Shown piece after piece: positions 12,735-26,822 of a stretch of DNA of 64,000 nucleotides (position 1 is the stretch's first letter; each line of letters opens with the position of its first letter). Below the pieces are notes generated by a model that was not told where the DNA came from, ran no database searches, and saw only the letters and a program-made list of their open reading frames with translations. Source of the DNA: Flabesymbios commensalis. Lineage: Eukaryota; Annelida; Polychaeta; Terebellida; Flabelligeridae. Location: positions 34,755,676 to 34,819,675 of the forward strand of contig OZ024902.1 in NCBI GenBank assembly GCA_964017125.1. Direction: 5' to 3'. Made by a program: the position numbers and the translations under genes.

Positions 12735-14114
12735 ATCTCTAGGCAAAGCTCGGACACCATTCGTTTCTCCCCCTGTCATTTTGGCCCCTTACCCATTCAG
12801 CCCCCAAACCCATTTGACCCTCTAATTAGGTACGTTTGAAGAAGTCATTTTGGTGTTTTTTTCGTATTTTTTTAATGTGAATTTGTGATACACTGCAATA
12901 AAAGACATTTTTTTCTGTGTTTGTTTTTTTTTTTGCTCACTTTTACTGGTAGAGATGAAGCCATCATTGTAGAAATAAAAGAGTTATTTGTTTTGAATGA
13001 CACTTTTATCACATTTTCCTAGGATTCCCATCATTAGATTTTTCGCAATTAAAAAAAATGGTGCCAGCTCTTGCTTTAGGCTTTTTTTGACTGGCGTCTT
13101 GTGTCTATGCGAGTTTATCTGGCTTGGTATATAGGACTCCCATGGCCTGGTGATTTAGTCATGATCATGTCGCTAGAATTCCCCTGCTTGCTGAATCCAT
13201 AAAATTATTTGGTCCTTGTCCGAATACCACCGAATAGATCTGGGTACAGGATCCCCAAGGCCTGGTGAGTGTTCATTAGCCGCAGTTAAACAGTTAAACC
13301 AGCATAGCACCAGATAAAACCGAGCACAGCCCTGTAGGCTGTAAGTGTAACTGTTATAATGTCGTATTCTAATTCATCTAGAATAGAATAGAATCTTATC
13401 GACTCGCTGCGAGCTAATTCCACAGCTGTCTGTGGTGACCTGCTCCGCACGGACCGCAGGGCTACACTTACAGTGACTCCAAGCCTCCACCGGCCTGGAG
13501 AAGTGAGCATCCACCTAGTAATATAGTGACCTATTTCCCCACTCCTGTACCCCCTCCCACTTTCTAATTTTTATATCTACTTTAACTGTTACTGAAGTTT
13601 ACTCCCCCGCTTACATTGCATTAATGGGGTTCACACCCTTGGATCAGTCCCTCTCCCTCTTCTTTGTGACTATCCTGGTCATGAGTTGTAGTAACTTGTA
13701 CCCCCCAGCTTAGCCTTAGGCCTTAGCCTTGCCCTTGGAGGCTTGGTCTGGCTTAGCCTTAGTTCACGGTGGGCGATAAAAGAGGAAACGGGAACAAATA
13801 TCTATCAAAAATGTAGACTACACAAACGTTAGACTATTCAAAACAAATCCAATTAAATATATGTTACACTTACAGTTAATCTTATGTAAACACATATTAC
13901 AGTAGGCATATATGATAGAATAATTGTAAAAAGAGGTGGAGTTGATAAAGAACGTACTTTTATTTTTCAAGTTGTTTGTTGTTTGTTTGGGATAGCCAGC
14001 CCTGAATAAGGCTGCTGGGGCCTTCCGTCATTGTCAATTGCTCACTATATCTCCCGGCAAGGATTGAATATATCTCTCAGCCTGTAGTGTAGTCATCCTG
14101 TCAAAATAATCTGA
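12735..14114. other. No recognised gene
   Basis: Short unrelated frames only. The region around 13330-13480 contains related ctgtaagtgtaac and acacttacagtga pieces in opposite directions, perhaps a decayed palindromic repeat. No element boundary can be defended. Confidence 0.35.
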
Positions 14115-14690
14115 ACAAAGGAATACACCAGCGGCGCCAGTCAGTGTTTTGAAACAATAGGTGTGATATTCCGCTCACACCACGGAGGGACAATCAAGTG
14201 TTATATGTCAGAAGCTTATGCGAGTGTGCGTCACACTCATGGAACCCGATGGTTAACCTACTCGATTGTGCGCTATATTATGTTTTGACTTCCAATTACT
14301 CATTAGTCGAACTTGAGATCAAGTCAAATAGGTTAAATAGTGTTAGCTTACATCGGGCATCTGCACTTGGCTCAAATCTCTGCGTAAAATATTATTGTTG
14401 TTCAACTAGTGTTTGCAACGCTGGGCCAAGATTGTACCAGCAATGGATCTCATACCCGATGAGTTATTATTTCATTGTAATAATCGCTTCATCACGCATT
14501 GGTAATTTATTCATATAGGCCTACTGACACAATGAGAAACAATTTTTATGATTTAAATCGTTTGTGACAGACACGGGTGTATGTTACAAAAGAGAGTCAG
14601 ACGTTGGTTCAGTGGTTGATCAATGTGAATGCCGAAGATTAAATAAACGTTGGGCTAACTGCTTTTGTTTGCTCGTATAAACATGTCAAT
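14115..14690 (-). repeat. Dispersed repeat R1, copy 2 (inverted)
   Basis: Inverted relative to the copy at 452-1100 and similar along its whole length, but without the internal ~100-bp duplication of copy 1. Similarity ends at about 14115 next to ggcgcc and at about 14690 after aaacatgtc. No coding content is shared, so the 106-codon frame at 14198-14518 is not regarded as a gene. Confidence 0.75.
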
Positions 14691-14821
14691 AATATTAAAC
14701 GGCGTAGATTTGAATTTTTGCATATGTTTCAAATTAAAATAATCTACAGCTCCACACCCATTAGCTACAAATTGAAGATCACAAACTACCGGGCACACGA
14801 CGTTGTTGCGACGTTTAACAT

Positions 14822-14851
14822 GCACCATGCTGGCAATTGCCAGCATGGTGC
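14822..14851. repeat. Perfect 30-bp palindrome
   Basis: The half-site gcaccatgctggcaa is followed immediately by its exact reverse complement, centred between 14836 and 14837. There is no spacer. It lies 170 bp from the long trinucleotide tract. It may be the tip of a larger decayed hairpin or a recombination-prone site. Confidence 0.9.
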
Positions 14852-15018
14852 TTAAGCTGCTCATTTTCCTTTGTTTATTTTTGTTAGTAGCTTTGCCCAT
14901 CAGCCGTTTATGCACCTACTCACCAAAAGTAAACAAACTAATTACAACCAATGTAAAAAACCTCAAAAAAATTGCAATCCCGCACTTACACTCAGAGTAA
15001 CCAGCCTTTCAAAAAATG

Positions 15019-16582
<1,564 letters not shown>

Positions 16583-16690
16583 TCTAAGGTGAACAACATC
16601 TGGCATCAAAGGGTGGTGTGTTTTTTCCACTAACTTGGACCTCCAAAATGACTATTAGGATGGCCACCCCTCACCCATTGTGCGACCTAG
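16583..16690 (+). repeat. Dispersed repeat R2, copy 1
   Basis: Similar to the reverse complement of 33279-33363. Both contain caaagggtggtgt next to an aacatct block and, 50-70 bp away, a gtggccac or atggccacc block. The function is unknown. It ends where the truncated LINE begins. Confidence 0.55.
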
Positions 16691-16699
16691 AAAATTCCG

Positions 16700-19205
16700 T
16701 TTAAAAAATCACTCATCCAGGACAAAATTTAGTAATTGCTGGGGATTTTAACTGTGGTGATGTTGATTGGGACTCTAGCACAGTAAAACCAGATGCTTAC
16801 GACCGTGCTCCTAATAAAAAACTTCTAGATCTTGCAAATAATTGTTCACTAACAAATGTCCAACAACAAGCTACACGTCGGGGTAGAGCTCTAGATATAT
16901 AATTATCTTACCACCAACCCTTCTCTAGTAAAGAGTGTAGCAGTGGTCCCAGGCATGTCAGATCTTGAAGGCATAGCAGTGATTGACACTGACATCTGTC
17001 CTACCTATTCAAGACCTAAACCTAGAAAGATTAATATTTTTTCTAAGGCAGACTGGGATCAGATCCAAAAGGACACAGCAAAATTCAGCTTTGATTATCT
17101 GAAAAAACATACTCTAAGATCAGTCAATACAAATTGGACTTTATTTAAAAATCATGTTCAGGCAATGTTATCAAAATATGTACCATCTAAACAGCTATCT
17201 ACCCGGCACAATTTACCTTGGTTTGATAAAAAGGCTAAATCTCTGGTTAGACTTAAGCAAAAATTACATAACAGAGCAAAACTCACCGGTAACACAAATG
17301 ATTGGCAGAAATACCGAAATGTCAAAAAATCCACAAATCACCACTTGAAGAGATCACATCGACATCACGTAAATAGTAAATTATCCGATGCTTTAGAAAA
17401 CAATAATACAAAACCATTTTGGCCATACATTAAATCCCTGAGGAATGACAATAATGGGGTGGCCCCTATCAAGGCGGACGGTAAACTACATAGTGACCCT
17501 ACCCAAAAGGCAAACCTTCTAAACAAACGATTTCAATCTGTATTTGTCAAAGAAGACCACAAAATTCATGTTCCAAAATTGGGTGATACTACTGCCCCTA
17601 CTATTGGTGACCTGAAAATTACAACTAAGGGTGTTAAAAAACAACTATCCGAGCTCAATATCAACAAAGCTAGTGGGCCCGACCAGATTCCCATTATATT
17701 TCTAAAACAGACAGCGAAAGAGTCTGCTTCTGTTCTTACAGCTCTCTTCACTCAATCATTACAAACTGGTAATTTACCGGATGTGTGGCTCTCTGCCAAC
17801 GTTAGCCCAATTTTTAAAAAGGGTGATAGGGGCCTGGCCTTAAACTATCGACCGGTCTCCTTGACATGTGTTTGCTGTAAGCTCATGAAGCATATATTGG
17901 TAAGACACATGTTAAGGCATTTTGATGACGAAAACATAATTTCAGACAAGCAGCATGATTTTAGAAAGGGTCACTCTTGCGAAACCCAGTTGATAACTAC
18001 TGTAAATGATCTGTTGGCATCAGCCGATGTGGGGAACCGTGTTGATATAGCCATCCTGGATTTCTCCAAGGCATTCGACATGGTCTCTCATCGCAGACTG
18101 ATGTCTACACTAGATCATTATGGTATAAGAGGAAACATCCATAAATGGATTTCATCTTTCCTTAACAATATAAACCAAAAGGTCGTGATTGATGGCTATA
18201 ACTTGGATACAATTTTTGTAGACTCAGGGGTGCCGCAGGGATCGGTCTTGGGTCCAATACTGTTCTTGGTCTTTATCAATGACCTGCCCGATCTTGTTAA
18301 ATCACAATGTCGCCTGTTTGCTGATGACTGCCTTTTGTACAATGAGATTAAAACTTTAAATGACTCCTTGTAGCTACAGAAAGATCTTAAATTACTTGAA
18401 AATTGGGCTGAGGAATGGGGTATGAAATTTAATGCCGAAAAGTGCTATATAATTTCCACCGAAAAGGGGAGAATCCTTTTTTTCTACACCCTAAATGACC
18501 ATATTTTGCAATATGTTGGTACAAACCCATATCTGGGCGTCACACTTTCCGAAGATCTGACATTTGACGCTCATGTAGGAAACATTACCAAAAAGGGCAG
18601 TCGAATGCTTGGTTTCATACAAAGAAACCTCAAGGGCTCTCCATCACGCCTTAAAGAACTGGCATACCTGACTGGCCTGGAATATGCATCTGTTGTCTGG
18701 GACCCGTTCCTGCAGAGGGAAATCGATCGCCTCGAAAAGATCCAGCGCAGGGCGGCACGCTTTGTAGCCAATAATTACAGGAGGGAATGTGGACTCACCT
18801 CGACCCAGCTGATTGACAGCCTCGGTTAGGATAGCTTGTAAGAACGCCGTAAAACAGCTAGGCTTTGCATGCTCTACAAAGCAATTAATAGAAAGGTAGC
18901 CCTCTCGATTGATATGCTGTGTAGACCTGACAATAGAACAAGGGGCAGCACACAAAATTTCAAAACCATTTAAAAAAAAAGAGACCGTTTGCAAATTCTT
19001 TCTTCATTAGAACTATACCGGATTGGAATAAACTACCACCTGATGTAAAATTGGCGCCGACCTTCACAGCCTTTAAGGCTAGATTGAAGAAGTCGGAGTA
19101 TTCTCTTTTAACTACCCATGCAAACCTCTCCCCGTGGCGCGATAGCACATAATGTGTTCCTGCCACGTAACTTTCAGATTCAGATTCGGATTCAGAAAAT
19201 CCACA
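16700..19205 (+). mobile_element. 5'-truncated CR1-like LINE
   Basis: Starts inside the endonuclease domain (LVIAGDFNCGDVDWDS at about 16732-16780). It runs through the reverse transcriptase and the C-terminal ERRxxxRLxxLYK and RTIPDWNKLPPDVK blocks. It ends in a short ttcaga-type repeat at about 19178-19200, which serves as the 3' tail. The 5' boundary lies next to repeat R2. CR1-group placement rests on the RT motifs and the C-terminal blocks. Multiple stops show it is dead. Confidence 0.8.
16943..18829 (+). pseudogene. LINE ORF2 remnant: endonuclease tail plus reverse transcriptase
   Basis: A 476-codon open stretch (16943-18373) is followed, in the same frame after a TAG, by another 135 codons (18422-18829). 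A further TAG and then a TAA lie in frame before the C-terminal block. The first residues, GMSDLEG, correspond to the usual SDHE site of APE-type endonucleases with His replaced by Leu. RT motifs are clear: NYRPVSLTC, AILDFSKAFDMVSH, SGVPQGSVLGP and the catalytic FADD at about 18316-18330. It encoded the enzyme that nicks the target and copies LINE RNA. The polymerase core looks preserved, but the protein cannot be made whole. Confidence 0.85.
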
Positions 19206-20640
19206 CAGATGATGCTAGAGCCTAAAATCCAAGATGGCCGCCACATACTAGGAATTGTCACTTTAAATGGCCATATAACCAGGACAAAATATCCAATATC
19301 ATGCAAAATAACCAACCCATGGTAGTTTTTGCACTTAAAATGTGAAAATTTGAATATAGGGTATTTTTCATATGCTGAATCGAATGGTGCCCGGTAAAAA
19401 AACGTAAAAGCAAAAGCATTTAAAATGGCCGCCAAATCCAAGATGTCCGCCAACATTTACGTTGTCATTTTTATTTTTTAACTCTTGACACAATAGTCCT
19501 ACAATCTAATGTAATAACTCATTTTGGACTGGGTACACTGATTAGTTGGAATGGGTAATTTTACGTTTCAAGATCATCTAGAGGTCAAAACCAAGATGTC
19601 CGCCAATGTCTGACATGAAAATCATGCATTTTTACAAGCGACTATTATCAATTTGTATACTTTGAAATATTAACTTTAAAATTTCCTAATAATACATAAT
19701 TTCAAACTACGTTCAATATATTGATTGCACCTGGATTTTTTTAAAGCGGCTCTTCGGGATGACATCAATTTTCGTTTTTAATTTTGTAATGAAGTAGTGT
19801 ATCCCACATGTCATGATTTAATTTTTTCAGAGTTTTCAGATTTTTAAATATATATTTTATCAACATTTCTATGATTACCCAAACAAACTTTTTGTATACC
19901 CAAACACTTGTTAAAGACGTTTGAATGTTCCTACAGCATTGGGCCACACGTTGATGCCGTCGGCCCAGCGTTGAGCAGACAATCGGTGCTGTAGGGGACC
20001 CCCCCCCCCGCCCCCTTTTGCGGTGCTTTAACATTGCTTCTTTTACGTTTTGTATTTTATTTAAGATAAGTAGGCTATATAGCTTGATATGAATTAAATT
20101 TTAAAAATTGACAAAATTGAAAATTCTCATCCCAAGGAGCTCTTTTAACTTTTGACATATCTGCCCTAGAATCTAATGTAATACCTCATTTTCGAATAAT
20201 TTGGGTACACTGATTACGTTTCAAGGTCATATAGAGGTCAAAACCAAGATCGCTGCCAACGTACGACATTACAATCAGCCATTTTTACATGGTTAATGTT
20301 TACATGGTTAATTCGTGTATTTTGAAATATTAGGTCTATAATTTAGTTTAATACCTCATTTAAAAATAATTTTAAGAAGCTGATCACAATCGAATAGTTA
20401 TTTTTTTCAAGGACACCCAGAGGTCCAAACTACCATCAGTGACCAACTTGAAAATTACCTTTGACATAAGAGGCATAGAATCTAAGGTAATGGTACTTTT
20501 TTTTGACAAATTTATGTACACTGATTATGTTGGAGTGGTTATTTTACGTTTCAATGTCATCCAGCTGTCAAAACCAGAATGGCTGCCAATGCACGACATG
20601 AAAATCATCCATCGTTCTGACATCTGCGATATGTGGCCGG
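19206..20640. repeat. Diverged array with GATGGCCGCCA-type core
   Basis: Loose repeats with a ~325-bp rhythm. Markers are aggtcaaaaccaagatg and relatives near 19583, 20227 and 20552, tacactgatta near 19535, 20208 and 20517, and gaatctaatgtaat-like blocks near 19505, 20168 and 20475. A separate aatccaagatggccgcc block is at about 19227-19245 and a paired one at about 19425-19450. There is no coding content. The copies are old and poorly conserved. Confidence 0.6.
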
Positions 20641-21420
20641 TTACTCAGTGATCAGATTCACTATCATGCTCACCATCTCACATTATGTCCTTACTCATTA
20701 TCGCTGACCGTCATATCGACGGATAGTTTCATTTCCTTAATTTTTATTTAATGCTTACCTGCCGATGACCGACCACTAATGTGAAAAAGTGGTTCTCCCG
20801 TCTGAGATATGTGGTCGGTCTTCAGTGATGAGATTGACTGTCATGCTTTTATGTTCTCACTGCTGATCGCGGACCAGCATAGCCACGGTCGCCAAAATAA
20901 GTTATGCGTTCCATTTGTTCCAAAATTGACTTGCCAATGAGCGAGCATTAAATAAACTGGAAAATAAATCGTTCCCACTTCTGAGATACATTATGCCGTC
21001 AGTCGCCCAGTGATCAGATTCACTGTTATGCATCTATGTCAACACTGTTATCGCGGACCGTTATACCCAGCAAACACGAGACATTCACCCAATGTTGGAT
21101 CAATGTTGGCTTACCGAATGCGCGCTGGCCCAACATTGGGTGAATGTCTCGTATTTACTATGTAGCGCCGGATTAAGTTTTTTTCATTTGCTTTATTTCT
21201 ATTTAATTCCTAAAATAAATGTGCAAAATATTGAAGTTGACCTGCCAATGAGCGACCAATAATGTGAAAATAATCGCTCCCACACATGAGATACATTGTG
21301 GTCGGTCGCTCAGTGATCAGACTCAATGTTATGTGTTTATAACTGCACTGCTTATCGTCGACCGGTCGCCGAAATATACAACAGGACATCAACAAATGTC
21401 GGCGATCAAATGAAATGATA
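20641..21420. repeat. Tandem array, ~180-bp unit, 4 copies
   Basis: Aligned on cagtgatcagattcact-like blocks near 20645, 20825, 21010 and 21312 and on gagatatgtggtcgg-like blocks. The first two steps are about 180 bp. The last is about 300 bp because a small hairpin element (21066-21162) sits between copies 3 and 4. No coding content. Confidence 0.75.
21066..21162. mobile_element. 97-bp hairpin MITE, TA target
   Basis: The arms at 21077-21098 and 21130-21151 are perfect 22-bp inverted repeats (arm begins cgagacattcacccaatg). The weaker outer ends are cccagcaaacac and its diverged partner. TA flanks both edges. Related cagcaaacac and ccaatgttgg pieces occur near 57053-57140, and ccaacattg-like pieces near 19950, 21500 and 62415, so a family is implied. 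Confidence 0.75.
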
Positions 21421-22149
21421 ACATAATCATATTCTGGGTAATCGTTATATATTTAGCATGTATTAGCGTTCACCCAACGTTTGTTTAATTGTGGCCCACC
21501 GTCAGCAACGCTGACCCAACATTGTGTCAACCATGGTTGAACGGCTGTGTTTACTGGCAATGCCGCCACTCGGCCGCATCTAACAACTGCAACTGACACC
21601 TTTTACAGCCTAGGGCTACTACCGCAGAGCACGGTAAATTTATTTTTATTTATCGTATATCAAATGGAAGAGATAATTCATATTGAGCGTATAATAGTCA
21701 TATTTAGTGAGAGACCCGTGATCACAGTCAAATTATTATAACTTTGTCATATGATACCGCTATTGTATATTTTGTGGATGTAAATAAATTATGGCCGTTG
21801 GTCAACAGCGTCTAGTGCTGTCTTAAAAAATCCTATTTTTTTCAGACGCCCCGGACACCTAACGTGAACCACATGCCCAACATAAGATAATATTGTTGCA
21901 AATAAGTAAGAATGATCCATCAAATCGACCACTCAGACCAAGTCTCTCCCGCTGAAAGTGGAGTTTTCAACAAGACGGAGCTATATATAGGGTGTAGAGC
22001 TAGATCCTTTCAGGATATCCGATAGCTGAAGTAGTCAAAGAAGTCACACCATGAAACTGTGAGGGCGCTTGTGACACCGAGCGGTGCTCATGCAAGAAAG
22101 CAGGTTCTTTTCAAACCCCGACGTTTGTTTCTTCCAGCATAATTTTTAT
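21421..22149. other. No recognised gene
   Basis: Contains acccaacattgtgtcaac-like pieces near 21515 related to the hairpin MITE family. Otherwise featureless by eye. Confidence 0.35.
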
Positions 22150-23645
22150 TAGTGTGGACTTGACTACAAGTCTTAGATAACCTGATGTATCAAACAGAGA
22201 CAGTGGTATTGTTTAACATTCCTAATTGCCAATTAGCTCTTGTACATTTACATCTCCAACGATGGCTGGTACTTGAGCAATCATCTGTAGAATACCAACT
22301 TCTGGTGGTTTCTCTGTTGTATTTGTTGTGTTGTATTTTGCTTGGAAGGGTCGAAATGACATGTATTTAGCACACAATCGACAGTTTCCTGTATCTGGAA
22401 ATTAATTGATCATATGAACAGAAATATGTTCAAGACTCTGCTGCACAGTATCTCTATAACTCTAAGTATAGCTGTCAGTCCAGCTTTATGTTGCTTTAAA
22501 TTTGTGTCTAGAATTATTAACAACATTTTTCGAAATGCCCCAGCTACAGCAGCAGTGTAAAGCCATTTAGTTTGAGCTTTAGGCTTGAGTGTTATTCCAC
22601 AAATCCTTGCTTCTGTTTTATATCCACATTGTACGGCTGTTCAATAAACATGTCTGGTCAACACCATTCTGTTTTCCGTCACTTCTTCTCACAGTAAAGT
22701 CTATATGGTCAACATATCTTTCATACACCACTTCTGGTGCTGTATCTCTCGGGTCATGCATTTCTTTAGCTAGAGTGGAATTCAAGTGACATACTAATAT
22801 AGTGCCATGCTGTTATAATGTACTGAACCATTTTGCCTGCTTCTGCCAGATACTCGTCCCATGAGCATGCAGAAACCGCAGTGTGTCGGTTGAAGAATGT
22901 GATTGGCATTTATTAAAATCTGACATCAGGTTTTCCAACGTGACCAGGTCACAATCAAGCTCCCTTAGGGCCTCTCTCAACCCATCGTCATGTACATATA
23001 ATGCACTACCTCTGTGCTTGCCACCATTCAATCTCAAGGCTGTAGATTTTGTCTCGGATTTTTTTTTAAACCTCTCATAGCCTCTGTGATCGATTTCATG
23101 ATTGTGACATAAATGGAATTCCCCAACCTAAAGGACAACATTTGAAAAAATATTTCAATATTTTTGTCTTAAAGTATATTCGATTTCGTAGATGGCTAAA
23201 TCACATGCGATGACTGTGTGTTTCATACTTACTGCATCAGCTACCTTAACTAATGTTTGCTTGCATTTTCACTACACCAGCATCAGTGGGAGAAGTGGTA
23301 GTGAGTGGGAAGTATTCAATATCATTAGCTTTAGCTGAGGGAGATATGTTGGCACAAAATGCATCGAATCCAGGAATTACAATGGATTTGTTTGTCTCTA
23401 TATCTAACAAATGGGTGTAAGGTACCCTTCACAATTCCGAGAGCTTAAGCAGCTGCTCTCCATCTTTGATTCCATGTATTATGATTGAGTCCATATCAGA
23501 TATGCTTGCGAGAGATCTAGCTGCTTTTCGCTCATGAATGTGAGGTAAGACGAGACTGGTGATTCTGAAGCAGGAAATATCCCCAAACAGATACCCCTCA
23601 TGCCGTGTCCTGGTGATATATTAACTTTTATGTCTGACGGAAAAT
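22150..23645 (-). pseudogene. Decayed coding-like sequence, family unknown
   Basis: On the minus strand several stretches read as protein with normal composition. The segment at about 23540-23260 gives SISDMDSIIIHGIKDGEQLL, then an in-frame TGA, then NKSIVIPGFDAFCANISPSA and DIEYFPLTTTSPTDAGVV. About 23037-22813 is an open 74-codon stretch (MRLNGGKHRGSALYVHDDGL...). About 22750-22560 reads YERYVDHIDF in another frame. The pieces lie in different frames, so the copy is dead. I have the impression of a multi-copy family common in marine invertebrate genomes, but I cannot name it or assign a function. The part upstream of 23318 was copied twice more in the adjacent tandem unit. Confidence 0.45.
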
Positions 23646-26600
23646 TATGGTAATATACATCTATATCTCAAAAATTCAAACAATGCAATAATTGAACGAG
23701 CACATGACAGCATTGATATGGTCATTTATCAAATGACAGAGTTATAAAAAACTTCCCCGGGGATCAACACAGATCATTCTTGTATTTACTGAAACCATTC
23801 TGGTTCTTAACCAAGAAGATCCCCGGGATAAAGATACAGGAAACAATCCTATTGTATCTAACTAGTGATCATTACGTCATATGATATATACACTACTATA
23901 ATAAACGTGACTCTTATTACACATAAGATGTTATAAGCATAGGGGTGGCAAAAAACCGCCAAAATGAAAGGGAACCTTGAATCCCCACCCCAGATAACAA
24001 ACGCAAAAAAAAATTAAATTTAATATCATATTATGCCATAAATTCAATGATAAATATCAGCACATGTTTACCATGATACACATATGTTCATGCCTATAAT
24101 ATATATCACCCAACAGCCACACGCAGCTGAGAATAAAACAATACATGTCTACCAACTGAATACGGGGATGTGGATTCCCCGAGGAGGAAAATCTTGGAAA
24201 ACATAGATAACACATGTAATCAATAAATTTCTAAGTAACATCGCAAAAATTAATTGAGCATACCAACAACTATTAATAATCCTATCTCTGCAGCCAAACG
24301 CAGCAAAGAAGCATTACAATAGTTGAACAAATCTGACAGACAGCGGCCACATGCAGCTGAAGACAGATCCGTACCTTGATGCCAATTATATGCTCTGTTT
24401 AACCTGGTTAGACTTTAAACGATGAAATAGGAATGTACTTTTTATATGCATCAGATTTCCACCTACCTATGGCTTTGATATATAATATAATATCATTAGT
24501 TTTAGCTGAGGGTGATATGTTGGCACAAAATGCATCGAATCCAGGAATTACAATGGATTTGTTTGTCTCTATATCTAACAAATGGGTGTAAGGTACCCAT
24601 CACAATTCCGAGAACTTAAGCAGCTGCTCTCCATCTTTGATTCCATGTATGATGATTGAGTCCATATCAGATATGCTTGCGAGAGATCTTGCTGCTTTTC
24701 GCTCATGAATGTGGGGTTAGACGAGACTGGTGATTCTGAAGCAGGAAATATCCCTAGACAAATACCCCTCATGCAGTGTCCTGGTGATATATTAACTTTT
24801 ATGTCTGACGGAAAATTGTGGTAATATACATCTATATCTCAAAAATTCAAACAATGCAATAATTGAACGAACACATGACAGCATTGAAATGGTCATTTAT
24901 TAAATGACAGAGTTATAAAAAAAACTTCCCCGGGGATCAACACAGATCATTCTTGTATTTACTGAAACCATTCTGGTTCTTAACCAAGAAGATCCCCGGG
25001 ATAAAGATACAGGAAACAATCCTATTGTATCTAACTAGTGATCATTACGTTATATGATATATGCACTACTATAATAAACATGACTCTTATTACACATAAG
25101 ATGTTATAAGCATAGGGGTGGCAAAAAACCGCCAAAATGAAAGGGAACCTTGAATCCCCACCCCAGATAACAAACGCAAAAAAAAATTAAATTTAATATC
25201 ATATTATGCCATAAATTCAATGATAAATATCAGCACATGTTTTACCATGATACACATATGTTCATGCCTATAATATATATCACCCAACAGCCACACGCAG
25301 CTGAGAATAAAACAATACATGTCTACCAACTGAATACGGGGATGTGGATTCCCCGAGGAGGAAAATCTTGGAAAACATAGATAACACATGTAATCAATAA
25401 ATTTCTAAGTAACATCGCAAAAATTAATTGAGCATACCAACAACTATTAATAATCCTATCTCTGCAGCCAAACGCAGCAAAGAAGCATTACAATAGTTGA
25501 ACAAATCTGACAGACAGCGGCCACATGCAGCTGAAGACAGATCCGTACCTTGATGCCAATTATATGCTCTGTTTAACCTGGTTAGACTTTAAACGATGAA
25601 ATACGAATGTACTTTTTATATGCATCAGATTTCCACCTACCTATGGCTTTGATATATAATATAATATCATTAGTTTTAGCTGAGGGTGATATGTTGGCAC
25701 AAAATGCATCGAATCCAGGAATTACAATGGATTTGTTTGTCTCTATATCTAACAAATGGGTGTAAGGTACCCATCACAATTCCGAGAGCTTAAGCAGCTG
25801 CTCTCCATCTTTGATTCCATGTATTATGATTGAGTCCATATCAGATATGCTTGCGAGAGATCTTGCTGCTTTTCGCTCATGAATGTGGGGTTAGACGAGA
25901 CTGGTGATTCTGAAGCAGGAAATATCCCTAGACAAATACCCCTCATGCAGTGTCCTGGTGATATATTAACTTTTATGTCTGACGGAAAATTGTGGTAATA
26001 TACATCTATATCTCAAAAATTCAAACAATGCAATAATTGAACGAACACATGACAGCATTGAAATGGTCATTTATTAAATGACAGAGTTATAAAAAAAACT
26101 TCCCCGGGGATCAACACAGATCATTCTTGTATTTACTGAAACCATTCTGGTTCTTAACCAAGAAGATCCCCGGGATAAAGATACAGGAAACAATCCTATT
26201 GTATCTAACTAGTGATCATTACGTTATATGATATATACACTACTATAATAAACATGACTCTTATTACACATAAGATGTTATAAGCATAGGGGTGGCAAAA
26301 AACCGCCAAAATGAAAGGGAACCTTGAATCCCCACCCCAGATAACAAACGCAAAAAAAAAAATCTAATATCATATTATGCCATAAATTTAATGATAAATA
26401 TCAGCACATGTTTACCATGATACACATATGTTCATGCCTATAATATATATCACCCAACAGCCACACGCAGCTGAGAATAAAACAATGCATGTCTACCAAC
26501 TGAATACGGGGATGTGGATTCCCCGAGGAGGAAAATCTTGGAAAACATAGATAACACATGTAATCAATAAATTTCTAAGTAACATCGCAAAAATTAATTG

Positions 26601-26822
26601 AACATACCAACAACTATTAATAATCCTATCTCTGCAGCCACACGCAGCAAAGAAGCATTACAATAGTTGGACAAATCTGACAGACAGCGGCCACATGCAG
26701 CTGAAGACAGATCCGTACCTTGATGCCAATTATATGCTCTGTTTAACCTGGTTAGACTTTAAACGATGAAATACGAATGTACTTTTTATATGCATCAGAT
26801 TTCCACCTACCCATGGCTTTAA
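23318..26822. repeat. Three tandem copies of a ~1.17-kb segment
   Basis: Units start with aatatcattag at 23318, 24489 and 25663 (steps of 1171 and 1174 bp) and end in ttccacctacc.atggcttt at about 24485, 25655 and 26822. Read on the minus strand, each unit holds the last ~23 codons of a tyrosine recombinase gene, about 700 bp of that element's 3' flank, and the 5' part of the decayed coding-like sequence. The outer unit at 26822 continues into the full recombinase frame. The inner one at 23318 continues into the rest of the decayed gene. Copies are nearly identical, so the expansion looks recent. The junction seems to use short aatat/tatata microhomology. Confidence 0.92.

Noticed and set aside
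452-14690. Ends of a ~14-kb gene-bearing transposon
   Set aside because: The interior has no polymerase, integrase, capsid or transposase frame and contains unrelated MITEs. Two copies of a dispersed repeat are the simpler reading.
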